From Liolophura sinensis (lineage: Eukaryota > Mollusca > Polyplacophora > Chitonida > Chitonidae), in contig NC_088307.1 in NCBI RefSeq assembly GCF_032854445.1, positions 15,948,017 through 16,012,016 of the forward strand: a DNA stretch of 64,000 nucleotides. Direction: 5' to 3'. Under the pieces are notes generated by a model, which made no database searches, was not told where the DNA came from, and saw nothing but the letters and a program-made list of their open reading frames with translations. Below, piece after piece: positions 32,678-44,043 of the stretch. The translations under genes and the position numbers were made by a program. The stretch's first letter is position 1. Each line of letters begins with the position of its first letter.

Positions 32678-35600
32678 ATGGCGACACTGGATGTTCTCGT
32701 GGTTATAACCGCCCTTATGGTGGACATCAGCCGAGGTTTTCTGATAGGTGAGTGCATTATTAGCCAGTCACGTGAGGTAATGTTGTCCAAACCACTCCGG
32801 TTCTTCTACAGGCACCGCAACAACAACGCCTAAGGAAATTCTTTCAACATTATATTTTACCATGCACCTTCTCACACGACTAAGTTGATCGTAACTACAC
32901 AAAGGCGACACATATGAAGACAGACGTGTGCCCGAACTTATACGGCCTTAACAATTAACTTAACCTATGGTCGCCATGGTGACAGCTCTCTTCAATGTAT
33001 CATTATGGTACATCTGACACAAAAATAGGCCTGGCTCAGGTTTTGTGTTTTGACATCGGCAACCCTGTGAATTTATTGGTATTATGAGATCATTGACTAA
33101 ATGATCTCGCATAAACGAGTGTAATACCTAAGGGCAATGCTCTGGCAGAGCGAAAACACATATAAGTTTCCCCAAAGCAATGTGACTAGTAGATAGCGAA
33201 CTGTTGAGCTTATAAGGCTATATGAGATGTATAGGTTTGAACAAACATTGCAAACACGTAACTATCAAGTCCACATATTGCAGTAGCATATATGTTACTA
33301 TATGCTATCAATGTGTAACTATGGTGTCGACGTAACGTCTACACTGTTAGTTAAGGCCCGTAGACGGGCTCAGGATGATGAGATTGTAACTGGCGTAACC
33401 AACATTCCATGTTTACCGTTATAGAATAAACTTCTATATACACTCTTTCGGAACCGAGGGTCTTTTTAAGTTAAAAAAAAGTACCGGGGAACTGGACCAT
33501 GTTTCTCTGTCAATAATAAACATATATTTCGGCACAGGCCACCTGGCGAACAATCATGATAATGACTAGACTTCCTGTATATACGTCGCCAATTACCTTG
33601 TACACATCCTGGCAACAGTGAAAATTGGCTCGCTAAATACTAATGTAGGCATGTATGCTGTTTTGTATGCCCTGTGCGAATGTGAGTGTCGTCTAAGTGG
33701 GCATAATTTGCAAATAGAAGAGACTATATACCTAAATTCCGTGCATCTTGGCATGTAACATACATGTATGTAGTTATACGACTGTAATTGATTGTATGAG
33801 CAGAATAAAATGGCAATAATGGAAACTAGGATTAAGAACTCCTCCTGCATTTTTACACTGTATAGAAATCAATTTTATATAGTTCTTGTCTGGACCCCCG
33901 ACAAATGCATATTTTAAATCACTTTGCATTGCTTGAGACATATATTGGTTCATAGCTAATTGTCCACAAACAGTAAACGAATTAACGAAATGTGCCACAA
34001 TTAAGCATATCAGCAAATGCGGGTTTTGAAAACCACAGAATAGGGAGTAAAACTTGAGCAGGGACAACAATGCCAGAGATAGCAAATGTTCACACGTAAT
34101 CGGTGAATTCCGGCATCATGTCAGTTTACTTCAGTTAGGGATTTAATCTAACTGTTCATATAGATGCTTAATAAGTACCAGCTTCTACATCTCCTAGCAA
34201 AAACAAGTCATTAAATAAAAAAAACAAACTATTTTCGGAAAACCTCTCACACTGATATTTTTTTTCTTTTTACATCTGACCGTGTATGTTTTTTGTGCAT
34301 TAATAGTCAACTCCACCCGTTGACCTTATGACTATTCTATTACTTAGAACGATTTGTTGATAAAAGAAGATACAGCAATACCTTCCTGGCATTTCCAACT
34401 GACAGTATAATGGTCCCGCTATAATATTCCTTTGATCAGTATATAGGTCTAAACACATGTGCTTCAGACATCATTCGTCAGCTTCGGTGGCATAATAGTT
34501 AGAGCGTTTGTCACGAAGTCGGGAGAAATGAGGTCAAGCCCGGGTCGGGTAATGCCCAAGACTTTAAAAATGGTAACTGAGGGGATAGAGCAAGGACTGG
34601 TTGTCCCGGTGTCAATATAATGTGACTTTTGTTGGGTGTCATGCCAGGTGTCTTCGGCATGATGCTCCGGTGGTGGCAGGACAAGAAGACACGGATTATC
34701 TACACTCGTCGTCATATCGTTGAAAAATTATTACATACGACGTAAAACCCCAAGCATGCATACACACATTCAGACAGGATCCAGAAAGACTTTAGAATAA
34801 AAACTGAAGAACGTCAGGAGATTCTTGTCTGAGTATTTTACGAGAGAAATGCGCATTTACAAAATAACCCTTTTTACAGCGATGTTTGTACATACACAAT
34901 GGTGATAGTGTAGAGATGTTCAAATCCATCCAATCCCGAATAATTTTTTAGATCTGACATTTCTCAAAATTTGTGGTTTTGTGAAGTGATGCTTTGACCA
35001 CCAGCCTTGTACGTTTTCAACTCTTTCTGCAGGTATATCGTGTGGAGTTAGCCACGCCCATGGCGTCATGGCCGCATTCGAGAGAGTGACGGGAGGATCG
35101 GCCTCCATTCCGGGACAATGGCCTTGGCAGGTAGATTAAGAAAGTTTTAATAATACAAGCATAACATCAAGTCAGGTTTCACCCACCTTGAGCTCTGGAA
35201 CACGTTTCAAGACTTCAAATTCGTTGTTTTGGAAATTGGTCTCGCGATTACTGACCCAGAACGTAAATTATATTTATTTATTTATTTATTTATTTGATTG
35301 GTGTTTTAAGCCCTCCTCAAGAATATTTCACTTATACGACGGCAACCAGCATTATGGTGGGAGGAGACGTTCCCATGTATGGCCTGAGAGGAAGCCAGCA
35401 TGAGCTGGACTCACAGCGACGGCACGTCAATTATAGGTGAAGTGCACGAATATGTGTTTTGACGCCTAGGTTTCTGAACCAAGACAACATCGGTTGTGTA
35501 AAGAAATGCATGATACCCTCGTGCTGTACGACGTACAGCTTTCAGTAAATAATTGGTGATTACTGACGAAAAGCCTGAAAATAAATAAAGATGAACTGAC

Positions 35601-38600
35601 GTAATGTTGATACTTCTACAAGTTACAAATTGCACGTTTTAACATGCACGTGGGAAAATGCGATTTATGTATCTTTGTTTCGCGTCTTTTAAATCTTGGT
35701 TGTATCCAAAGTGTTGGATTTAATATAGTTAACAGCGTTTAAACCGTGTTTAATGAGCATGACAGATTAATTAGTCTTGTCCAGAAAAAGCTAAAGACAG
35801 CTGAAAAATTGCAACCCTGAAGCGTATCATTCGAGATCGTACGTCTTTCAAACAGGAAAGTGCATCTAACACATTGAATTTTGAAAGACTTCGCTCGTCA
35901 CAAGAGTCATTCACCAGGTAATAAAATGAACACCCTGATATTTAATTTGTCTTAACCAGGTTGTCATAAGAGAAAACGGGGACTTCGAGTGCGCAGGCGT
36001 CATCATAAGCCGGAAGTGGATATTAACAGTGGCTCATTGCTTTGACACAGCCGTTTGGTCGCAAGTACAACCGTACCTTCTTTCAGACTAAGACTTTAAA
36101 TAAAGTTCATGTCTAAAGAGATAGATTTTGTGTAAATGACTGTAGTTTTTAGAATTGTCTGTAATGCCAGATTTAAGTTAGATTTTTGTGTCGCTAATCT
36201 TTGTGTCTCGATAATCTATACCTCTTTCCCCGAAGTCACACGTAAACCGAGGTCGATGGTTGGTAGTCAGACTGACTTGTTTTGCTCAGATTGTCATAAC
36301 GGTTATTGTTATTTCAAATTCGTTCGTTAGCGATTAAGAATGGACAACGTGTCATTTACAAACATCCAAACCGATTTCCAAGCTATATAAATTTTAGATA
36401 TAAGCATGACAAAAGCAGGGAGGATCAACGTTATTAAAAATAGTTGTGTTCGGGCACAAAACAACGAATTACTGAAAACAAAATACTTATTTCAATGTAT
36501 GTGGTTCTTTTATGTACGTGAAGGCACAGCGAATTTAAATACACTGTACTGACTGGCGAGCATGATATGAGAAAACCAGAGGGCACGGAAACTGTACACA
36601 ACGTGTCACGCATAGTGACATATCCTCATTTTAATGTAAGCTGTGAATTAATTTTTTTCTCTGTCCTTTAAGGCGTGATATATTTACAGTCAATACCTAA
36701 CATTTATATAATATCGTGACATCCTATTAACAGAAGTAGAAATCAATGTCACATTGATCTGCTAACTTGTCTTCCCTATACCAAGCATGTAATACAGGGC
36801 AAATTCTTCTTCACATATGAATAGGCCTGCTTCTGTGATTTCGAAATAAATAAGTGAATGACGTCATCGCTTAATTATCTGCAGGATACAGTGCCAATAC
36901 GCAAGCAGATTTTACAGTGTTCCCTGTTCTTTAGGCCAGATTCTGTTATACTTTGTTTTTTTTCTATGGCAGCCAGGTTATAAGGTAGAGGAAGCCAGGT
37001 GCCTGAAAATGGCCTCCTGGCTTAAAGCCGCAGCCGAAACAGCGAGAACTGGATTCAGACATGTGACCTCCATGGTCAAGATCCGGATTTTCGTGGATAG
37101 GCAGCTCTTTAACCATCTGAGTCAGTGGTACGCTGTTTACATACGAACAGAAGGCCGAATATGGCTTGTAAAAATTGGAACCGAAGCTAGTACATGTGGT
37201 GTTATCAAGTGAATGACTGCCTTGCACAATAGGTTAACAACAAGGCAATGTCTCCGTTTTGCCGGAAAGGCGTGTAGATGTATAAAGTCATTTCAATGGA
37301 GTTGTGGAGGCGGTGTATTATTTTGACATTATTTATTCACGGCGTAGTTTGTTTTAGCGTGTCACAGGTCAGCATGACATCGCATTGCTGGAACTGACCG
37401 ACATGGTGGAGTTTAACAGGATGGTCAGTCCTGTGTGCCTGCCCCACCCTGGGGCAAACTTCCTGGGCAGGGACTGTGTAGTGACCGGTTGGGGGGACAC
37501 GAAAAGTAAGCATCAACGGCTCAATGTAGTTGATCTCTCACAAGAAGATGGCTTTTGCCACCTTATACTTCATATTGGACTGCGTTATGTTTTGGTTTCT
37601 TGAGTATTTCATCAAAATCCATAACCTTTGTCTCAAAACAAAGCTTATTTCCATGATCAGTATAAAAATACGCATTGTTTCTAAATACACCAGCTATCAA
37701 AAGCATAATATTGTTTACTTACTAGAACATACACGTGAAGACAGGCATGTTAGTTATATAACCACGTGCTACAGTGTCCTTTGTCGAGATGATATGTCAA
37801 ACGTCGTTTACCAAATGTGTCGTGCTTAAATGCCGTGTATACCAAACGTGTCGTGCTTAAATGTCGTGTATACCAAATGTGTCGTGCTTAAATGTCGTGT
37901 ATGCCAAATGTGTCGTGATTAAATGTCGTGTATACCAAATGTGTCGTACCTAAATGTCGTGTATACCAAATGTGTCGTGCTTAAATGTCGTGTATGCCAA
38001 ATGTGTCGTGCTTAAATGTCGTGTATACCAAACGTGTCGTACCTAAATGTCGTGTATACCAAATGTGTCGTGCTTAAATGCCGTGTATACCAAATGTGTT
38101 GTACCTAAATGTCGTGTATACCAAATATTCCGTGCTTAAATGTCGTGTATACCAAATGTGTTGTACCTAAATGTCGTGTATACCAAATGTTCCGTGCTTA
38201 AATGTCGTGTATACCAAATGTGTCGTACCTAAATGTCGTGTATACCAAATGTGTCGTGCTTAAATGTCGTGTATACCAAACGTGTCGTGTACCAAATGTG
38301 TTGCACCCAAATCTCGTGGATTCATTTAAAGCATGGTGAAAGTGTTTCAATATTCCTACCAAGAAGCGTCCTGTTTGTGAAGGTAGCCTGGCGAGGAGAG
38401 AATCGGAATGCATGATGTCGTAAGTGTTTGATAGAAGCTGCTATTTTAAATTGTGGCGTATTCGTTTTAAAAAGGCAGCTTTAAAATCTACCATACCACG
38501 TGTCAGTATTCGACAAAGAACAACACGCCACATCTGAACTATTTTGCTCTATAGTTAGACATTCACCTCCCAGTCTTTTCTGATATTTGTTTGACAGACA

Positions 38601-39729
38601 CAGGTGACCCGGAAGTTCTTCAGTGGGTGATCGTACCCGTGATTGGCCCATCCGAGTGTCAGCGGAAATACCCGAAGAGTTCTCGCCATAACATCTTCTC
38701 ATCGAACATTTGTGCCGGATCTCGCCATAAAGACTCTTGTGGAGTAAGACTAACTTCACTCGTGTATTTTTTTATTCCATTAACTCAGATTGGTATAGTA
38801 CGTAACATGTATACGGTGTATAAACTAACTTTCGTCAAAGACTATTTATACAATGAAACATCCAGTTGAGGACCTTGGTCCTGCATTTTCAGTGAACAAG
38901 ATGTTTTTCCATTTCTCATTCTGTCACCAATTGTTGGTACTGAGAAAGGTTACGAAATATGGCCGAGTACAGATGAAGCATTAAACGGCCATTGTAGTCT
39001 TGTATCCATTTTACAGCACTATGTATTAGGCACATATTACCCCACGCAAATCGGAGCTAGGGATATTAATTTAGGCTTGTCCGTCAGTCTGTTAATGTTA
39101 AAAAATGTTGTCCACTTTTGATGATACGTTGTGTGCAGGTTTACTTTGTGGGACCACAGGTCAACTTTGATAAACAGCCCGTGTGGATAAGTGTTGCATA
39201 TTTCACGAATTTCGTGATTCTGGTCGGTCGTTTCCTTGCAACAGCTGCTTCAAATACTATAAGAATTCAATAAAGTTTTGTCACAATGCTCTTTTTGTGT
39301 ACAGCCAGATTAAATGCTTAAACCAGCTTGATCCATATATAAGGTTTGCCTATATAGCGTAAAATATAAATTTTACGAATTTCGTGATTCTGGTCGGTCG
39401 TTTCCTTGTAACAACTGCTTCAAATACTATACGAATTTAATTAAGTTTTGTCACAATGCTCTTTTTGTGTATAGCCAGAATAAATGCTTAAACCAGCTTG
39501 ATCCATATATAAGTTTTGCCTATATAGCGTAAAATATCAAGTTTGATCTGCTTGTTTTTGGTCGTTGTTTCAGGGAGATTCGGGAGGACCCCTAGTGTGC
39601 CGCACAGAAGGTCGCTGGGTGGTAGCGGGTCTGGTCTCCTGGGGTGAAGGTTGTGGCACCTCCCACCCGGGGGTGTACACAAACGTGCCCAGTTACGTTG
39701 CCTGGATAGCCCAGACAGTCGGGGAGTGA
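32678..39729 (+). CDS. Secreted trypsin-like serine protease (S1 family)
   Basis: Seven exons with consistent phases: 32678-32747, 35033-35130, 35960-36072, 36530-36635, 37358-37505, 38598-38743, 39574-39729; 837 nt, 278 aa. Exon 1 gives a signal peptide ([18 protein letters not shown]). Exon 2 holds a Cys-containing propeptide and the activation site FER|VTGGS followed by PGQWPWQ. Catalytic His in TVAHC (exon 3), Asp in HDIALL (exon 5), Ser in GDSGGP (exon 7). The residue six before Ser is Asp (KDSCGGDSGG), and Gly are at the 216/226 positions ([13 protein letters not shown]), predicting cleavage after Lys/Arg. New N-terminus is Val-Thr-Gly-Gly rather than the usual Ile-Val-Gly-Gly. The exon 3 donor (CC|GTACCT) and exon 5 acceptor (TTTTAG|CGTGTC) were chosen by phase and by alignment to the family loop; these two are least certain. 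Physiological role unknown: digestive, immune or developmental use are all possible. Confidence 0.9.
34471..34775 (+). mobile_element. SINE family 2, near full-length copy in protease intron 1
   Basis: tRNA-like head (CTTCGGTGGCATAATAGTTA as A-box region, AGGTCAAGCCCGGGTC as B-box region), core with GTCAATATAATGTGAC and GGTGTCTTCGGCATGATGCT, and tail CGTCGTCATATCGTTGAAAA, TACGACGTAAAACCCCAAGC. The rest of the 2.3-kb intron (32748-35032) shows nothing recognisable. Confidence 0.8.
35273..35423 (-). mobile_element. SINE family 1 copy with internal deletion, protease intron 2
   Basis: Long TATT tail and core to GGTGGGAGGA, then directly GACGTTCCCATGTATGGCC, missing the CCGGGCAGAGCCCGG to GGTTGCTGG segment; a second small deletion removes part of the B-box region. 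Flanks ACGTAAATTATA (35261-35272) and ACGTCAATTATA (35424-35435) differ at one base. Confidence 0.85.
37809..38301. repeat. 31-bp minisatellite in protease intron 5
   Basis: About 16 copies of a 31-bp unit (TACCAAATGTGTCGTGCTTA then AATGTCGTGTA). Variants GTGCTT and GTACCT alternate in parts of the array, hinting at an older two-unit block. It lies about 300 nt upstream of exon 6. Confidence 0.97.
39198..39540. repeat. 170-bp tandem duplication in protease intron 6
   Basis: Two copies about 170 bp apart share CACGAATTTCGTGATTCTGG/ACGAATTTCGTG..., TGTCACAATGCTCTTTTTGT and CTTAAACCAGCTTGATCCAT. The second copy ends about 30 nt before the exon 7 acceptor. A few substitutions separate the copies. 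Confidence 0.9.
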
Positions 39730-39900
39730 CGTGGCGGGATATTCCCTGCATATGAATACACACCTGTATCAGTCCTCTGGATAATCACAAATGCAAAAAA
39801 TGTGAAATTTCAGTACACAAAAAGCCCCTTTTATGATAATTTGCAGATTTTGGGCTTCGACAATTTGTTGTGGTCTTTTTTTTTTGCATTATATTTTTAC

Positions 39901-39906
39901 AATAAA
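39901..39906 (+). terminator. Protease polyadenylation signal
   Basis: AATAAA 172 nt after the protease stop codon, the first canonical hexamer downstream. It is preceded by a T-rich stretch. Confidence 0.6.
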
Positions 39907-40261
39907 TGTGATATGGACTGCATATTTGTGTAATAATCTCCTGACGTTACGACTGAAAGTGACAGGCGTTGAACCAGACACTTTCAGAATGTACTAAACT
40001 TAAATAAAAACTAACTTTTACGCCAATACACTGATTGCGGACATCCACAATTGTTTTATGAAGGCATAACTTAATCATTGTCAGGAGCAAGAGAATCACA
40101 TGAGATATACCACGTGTTATCTGTGGAGTGCCGCCAACGTATATTTATTTATTTGTTGTTAACGTCATGTATCAAGTATTTTGCACCTAAAGTCAGAGTT
40201 GATCTCGGGGATCACTAGTTGACAACCAAACAAACTGAGATTTACACATTACGCAAGAAAC

Positions 40262-41248
40262 ATGGCCAGGCATATATTTGAGTTGGCACAACTAGACCGT
40301 TTAATGCATATAGAACGTGCTTTCCGAGACAGGCGAAATCCCAATGATATATTTGATGACGTAGAATTAATAAGACGGTAATGATTTACACGTGCATGGA
40401 TTCTCTTCATTGCGGATTTAGTGACAACCAACATTGGACACCCAACAATGAGAAACCACGCTGTTCTGTTCAACAAGACCTCGTTGCTTTACGGTATTAT
40501 CCCACAGGGACATTTCACTCTGTCGTGGGAGTGATCCTCTTCAAGTTTCACAACCAATAGCATGCAAAGCAATTCATCAGGTCTCTCGGGCATTTGCAAT
40601 AAAAATGATTTCGTCCGATTTCCGAATGTAATGGATATTCCAAGATTGAACGATGGATTTGAAAGGATCTGCTTGTCCACGTGGGGATGAGGAAGACTAT
40701 GTCAGTGGAAAGGGATATCATTCCATTAATGTCCAAGTCCAAACGTAACGTTCGGGATATGATGTGAAACGGTGGTGTCCCTGGGTAAATCCTTGGAGAT
40801 AATGGCTATCCATGTGGTAGGTGGTTGATGACGTCACTGCTGCACCCTGATACTGATGCAGAACGGCGGTACAACAAAACCCACACAAGTACCCGTGTTG
40901 TAGTGGAGCAGTCCATTGGAAGATGGAAACGTCGCTTCCACAGTCTCCACCTTGAAAACAGAATGCGAACACCCCAGGCTGTTTGCAGGGTTATTGGAGC
41001 GTGCTACATAACATTGCTCTTCAAAGAAACGAACCTGAAGTAGATGATATTTAACATAGACAACCGCAGCCCATGCGACAAAATTACGATGAACCTCTTA
41101 GTGGACCAGCCCGGTTTCCTCCCACCATAACGCTGGCCGCCTTCGTATAAGTGAAATATTCTTGAGTACGGCGTAAAACACCAATGAAATAAATAAATAA
41201 ATAAATCTTAGTGGACCAAGAGGAAGAGCTGCTTTAACTGAAAACTAA
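40262..41248 (+). pseudogene. HARBI1-like (PIF/Harbinger) transposase relic
   Basis: Broken reading frame matching the DDE nuclease family of Harbinger transposons. Recognisable pieces in order: RAFRDRRNPNDIFDDVELIR (40315 area); EEDYVSGKGYHSINVQV (40685-40740); LGDNGYPCGRWLMTSLLHPD (40795-40855); then RYNKTHTSTRVVVEQSIGRW, KRRFHSLHL, the last catalytic Glu being in VVEQS (40870-40950); and LHNIALQRNEPEVDDI (about 41008-41055) in a shifted frame. Stops and frameshifts lie between the pieces, and the IDGTH segment with the first catalytic Asp seems deleted. A SINE at 41109-41205 splits the C-terminal part. Terminal inverted repeats were not found. Inactive. Confidence 0.75.
41109..41205 (+). 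mobile_element. SINE family 1 insertion in the Harbinger relic
   Basis: 5'-truncated copy from CCCGGTTTCCTCCCACCATA to AAATAAATAAATAAAT. A perfect duplication TCTTAGTGGACCA (41096-41108 and 41206-41218) shows insertion into what was the transposase C-terminal coding region. Confidence 0.93.
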
Positions 41249-41283
41249 TAATAACGTTTAAACTATAGTTTGAAAAGAACTTT

Positions 41284-41760
41284 TTAACCGGTTTGAGCAG
41301 TATCAAGATTTCCCACCTTACGCTTCAAGAGTGCAATTTTGAGATTTAGCTTTTCTTTTGCCAGTAACAGGCTCTGGCGTTTGACTAAAATATTCTCTCT
41401 TTCGAGGTCAATAAGGTCATCAAACTTGCACGGAACTTTAGCCATCAGATCTTGTCTAACAGCGTTTTTCAATGCAGAGGGAACAGACGCAAACGGTTCT
41501 ACACCTTCAGTTGCTGAAAACAAATGTTCACAGAATCTGTATAGACGCATTAATCAAACTTACATGTTCAAACTCAACCTACATAAATGTTGTTATGTTG
41601 ACATAATTGGCAACGTTAATTCTTCATTATTATCAATATTGTACTTTTGATTTGTTGGTGGGATATCATTTTTAGATTTATTTTACTTCATTTAAAGTGT
41701 TTCAATTGCTCACTATCAGTTCTTCCAATTTCGTCTTCGGCGTAACAGCATGCTGGTTCT
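41284..41760 (-). pseudogene. Possible Harbinger Myb/SANT-like partner protein, C-terminal remnant
   Basis: A minus-strand frame (41550-41284) ends in a Leu/Lys/Glu-rich amphipathic helix (DDLIDLERENILVKRQSLLL, then AKEKLNLKIALLKRK), typical of the coiled-coil C-terminus of the DNA-binding partner encoded by PIF/Harbinger elements. Further open stretches lie upstream to about 41760. It is convergent with the transposase relic. The Myb/SANT domain itself was not recognised, so assignment rests on position and the coiled coil. Confidence 0.4.
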
Positions 41761-41959
41761 ACTCCAGGCACTACTCCATCTTGACCCTGAAATGCTAGGG
41801 ATCTATGATTTCTTGATGGGCTGCGGTTGAACCAGGTTGTGATGTACCTTCTACTGTTTTATTCCGTGACTTTTTACAATGTTGAGCCCCGTGCTTAGAT
41901 TCCTATTTTAATTTTGACAATGTTTTTAAGATCTTCCGTTGTTCTATTTGTAGTAAAGA

Positions 41960-42130
41960 TTTATTTATTTGATTGGTGTTTTACGCCGTACTGAAGAATA
42001 TTTTCACTTATACGACGGCGGCCAGCATTATGGTGAGCTGGACTTGAACTCACAGCGACCGCATTGGTGAGAGGCTCCTGGGTTATTACGCTGCGCTAGC
42101 GCGCTAACCGACTGAGCCACGGAGGCCCCC
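41960..42130 (-). mobile_element. SINE family 1 copy with central deletion but intact head
   Basis: AT tail, the core to CAGCATTATGGTG, then directly GAGCTGGACTTGAACTCACA and a complete tRNA-like head ending CTGAGCCACGGAGGCCCCC. About 100 bp of the centre is absent. Duplication TTGTAGTAAAGA at 41948-41959 and 42131-42142. Confidence 0.92.
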
Positions 42131-42425
42131 TTGTAGTAAAGAACCTGGTCCTATATTGTGTTAAGGTGTTAAGATAAATAAATAATTTCAAGTTCACCAC
42201 ATACAAGGTGGCATTGCGAAATTTTCTCTTAAAGACAAATTCATGTAGACAATGCAAGGAGGAAAGGACGGATGCCTTCGGTCAACCATAACGGTTGACG
42301 ACGCCTCGGTTTTCTCCGGTTAATGCTAAAATCTACATGATCCGAAAATCGCTCGGGAATACATGGAGGATATCTAAAAAAGACTTCTCTTTGGTGTTTG
42401 CGCAAATTTGTACATCCCTAAAAAT

Positions 42426-42550
42426 TTGGTGGCTTAGTGGTAGGAGCGTGTGCTTCGAGATCGAGACATCTAGAATCAAACCCAGGTCGGGTCATACCAA
42501 AGCTTTAAACATGGTGACGAGTTTATTAGATATGACAGAAACCGACAAAT
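42426..42550 (+). mobile_element. SINE family 2 head fragment
   Basis: tRNA-like head with A-box region GGTGGCTTAGTGGTAGGAGC and B-box region AGAATCAAACCCAGGTCGGG, followed by GTCATACCAAAGCTTTAAAC, then a truncated core. Confidence 0.6.
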
Positions 42551-42834
42551 GAGCCTTTAACAAAATAAAGACCAGTAGCAGATTTAAAAAATAACATGTT
42601 TAATACTGGTATCCATTATACACTATTTTCAAAATGTTTCGTAACTATACATTTGTACAAATGAATTGCATATGATACAAAATGTACAGCAATACATGTA
42701 CAGTAGTACGAATTAGTTACATGTTTATACTATATTACAGTGGCATGAATAACAGGGATGCTAATTTGTGTTAGAATTTTCTTTAAGTAATCCTTGTTAA
42801 AAAGCTATAATCACATGAATAAGACTTGATAATT

Positions 42835-42900
42835 GGACTGGTGTTGCACACCGTAATCAGGAACATTTGACTTATATAATGGCAGTCCAGTATATTTGTG
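42835..42900 (-). mobile_element. SINE family 1, highly degenerate 3' fragment
   Basis: GACTGGTGTTGCACACCGTA followed by CAGGAACATTTGACTTATAT mirrors the core with many substitutions. Confidence 0.45.
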
Positions 42901-43161
42901 GAGGAATATGAAACCGGTGAACTTCAAGGCCAATGTAACGCCAAAGTCAAACTAACTGAAGCCGAAACCGCGACCTCCATGGCCAGTTCTTCCGGGAAAA
43001 CGCGTGACGGACAATTCGACGTCATGTCAATTGTATATGACTATACACCACTACATATACAATCAAATTGGCATAGTGTTTGGACGAGTTTACAACAAAA
43101 GTTGAGAGAAATACTGAATAGCATGCCAGAACTTAATAATTTTTTTTCTGTATATAAAACA

Positions 43162-43167
43162 TTTATT
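43162..43167 (-). terminator. Candidate COX polyadenylation signal
   Basis: AATAAA on the minus strand, about 880 nt beyond the COX stop codon. No nearer canonical hexamer was noticed, so the 3'UTR may be long, as in vertebrate inducible COX genes. Weak evidence. Confidence 0.3.
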
Positions 43168-43384
43168 TTTATGTGTAAATATGTACAATGATTGATTGTA
43201 TTGTTGAAAACACTCAATACCATGGCCTTCAGTTTACAGGTGAAGGAAACCAGAGTTCCCAGGGTAAAACACCGACCTCTGAAAAGTTGCTGACGAACTT
43301 TACCATCTGTCACGTACACACGTGCATGTCATATACATGTAGGTGGAAAATAAATGGTGTTTAACAAACGTTCAACAATTTGTA

Positions 43385-43515
43385 ATCAGTGAGGCCCCTA
43401 CAAACAATGACAGCCAGGAAATACATCAAATCCCGTGCCTACGACCGGGAGTGAACCCACACCCAGTGGTTAAGAGTCGAGCAGCTAACCACTGAGCGGA
43501 GTCCGGTTCCCGGCT
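43385..43515 (-). mobile_element. Third tRNA-like SINE head
   Basis: On the minus strand, GACTCCGCTCAGTGGTTAGC (A-box region) and GTGTGGGTTCACTCCCGGTC (B-box region) are spaced as in a tRNA. Its body (ACGGGATTTGATGTATTTCC) differs from families 1 and 2. Related body words occur near 43195-43345, 49745-49905 and 55280-55480, suggesting an older family. Confidence 0.4.
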
Positions 43516-44043
43516 CAAGAATGGCGTCAGAGGTTACGCAACCCATCTGAGACAAAGAAACGGCGTCAATGAAGAAGATTGTCTGCAATATTCCCGATCA
43601 AGAATTCCATTCAATAGTCTTTCAGAAGCTCTCAGTAATTCAAAATGCATCTGTAAAAATATATAGGCCTACTTATATTTTTGTCACTACCATATCATAC
43701 ATTATGGAATGGAAGAAATGACGGTTTTTCGGTAACAAGATATTGAGGGAATCCCCTACAACTGTATTCATTGAGCATGTAGTTAAACTACAAAACACAA
43801 AAGTAGTTAAACTACAAAACACTAAAGTAGTTTAAACACCGACAATCAAAAGCATCAGCTTTGCCTTCTTATATATGTGTGTAAGCTGTATCCCTGACGC
43901 CAAGAAGTTGGACAGAAATCTTCAAAACTCTCACCGACAACACCTTTTTGTTTCGGTCACAATATCTCAAAATACATACCCTATAACATCGTGCACGGGA
44001 CATGATGAATTTTTAATTACCAGTACAGGTAATTTAATTCTTG

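Noticed and set aside
32329-32790. 153-codon minus-strand frame over protease exon 1
   Set aside because: Runs through a SINE fragment and antisense to the protease signal-peptide exon; no homology.
37809-38301. CRISPR-like regular array
   Set aside because: Units are contiguous with no unique spacers, inside an intron of a eukaryotic gene; it is a minisatellite. The same applies to 10895-11244 and 11355-13285.
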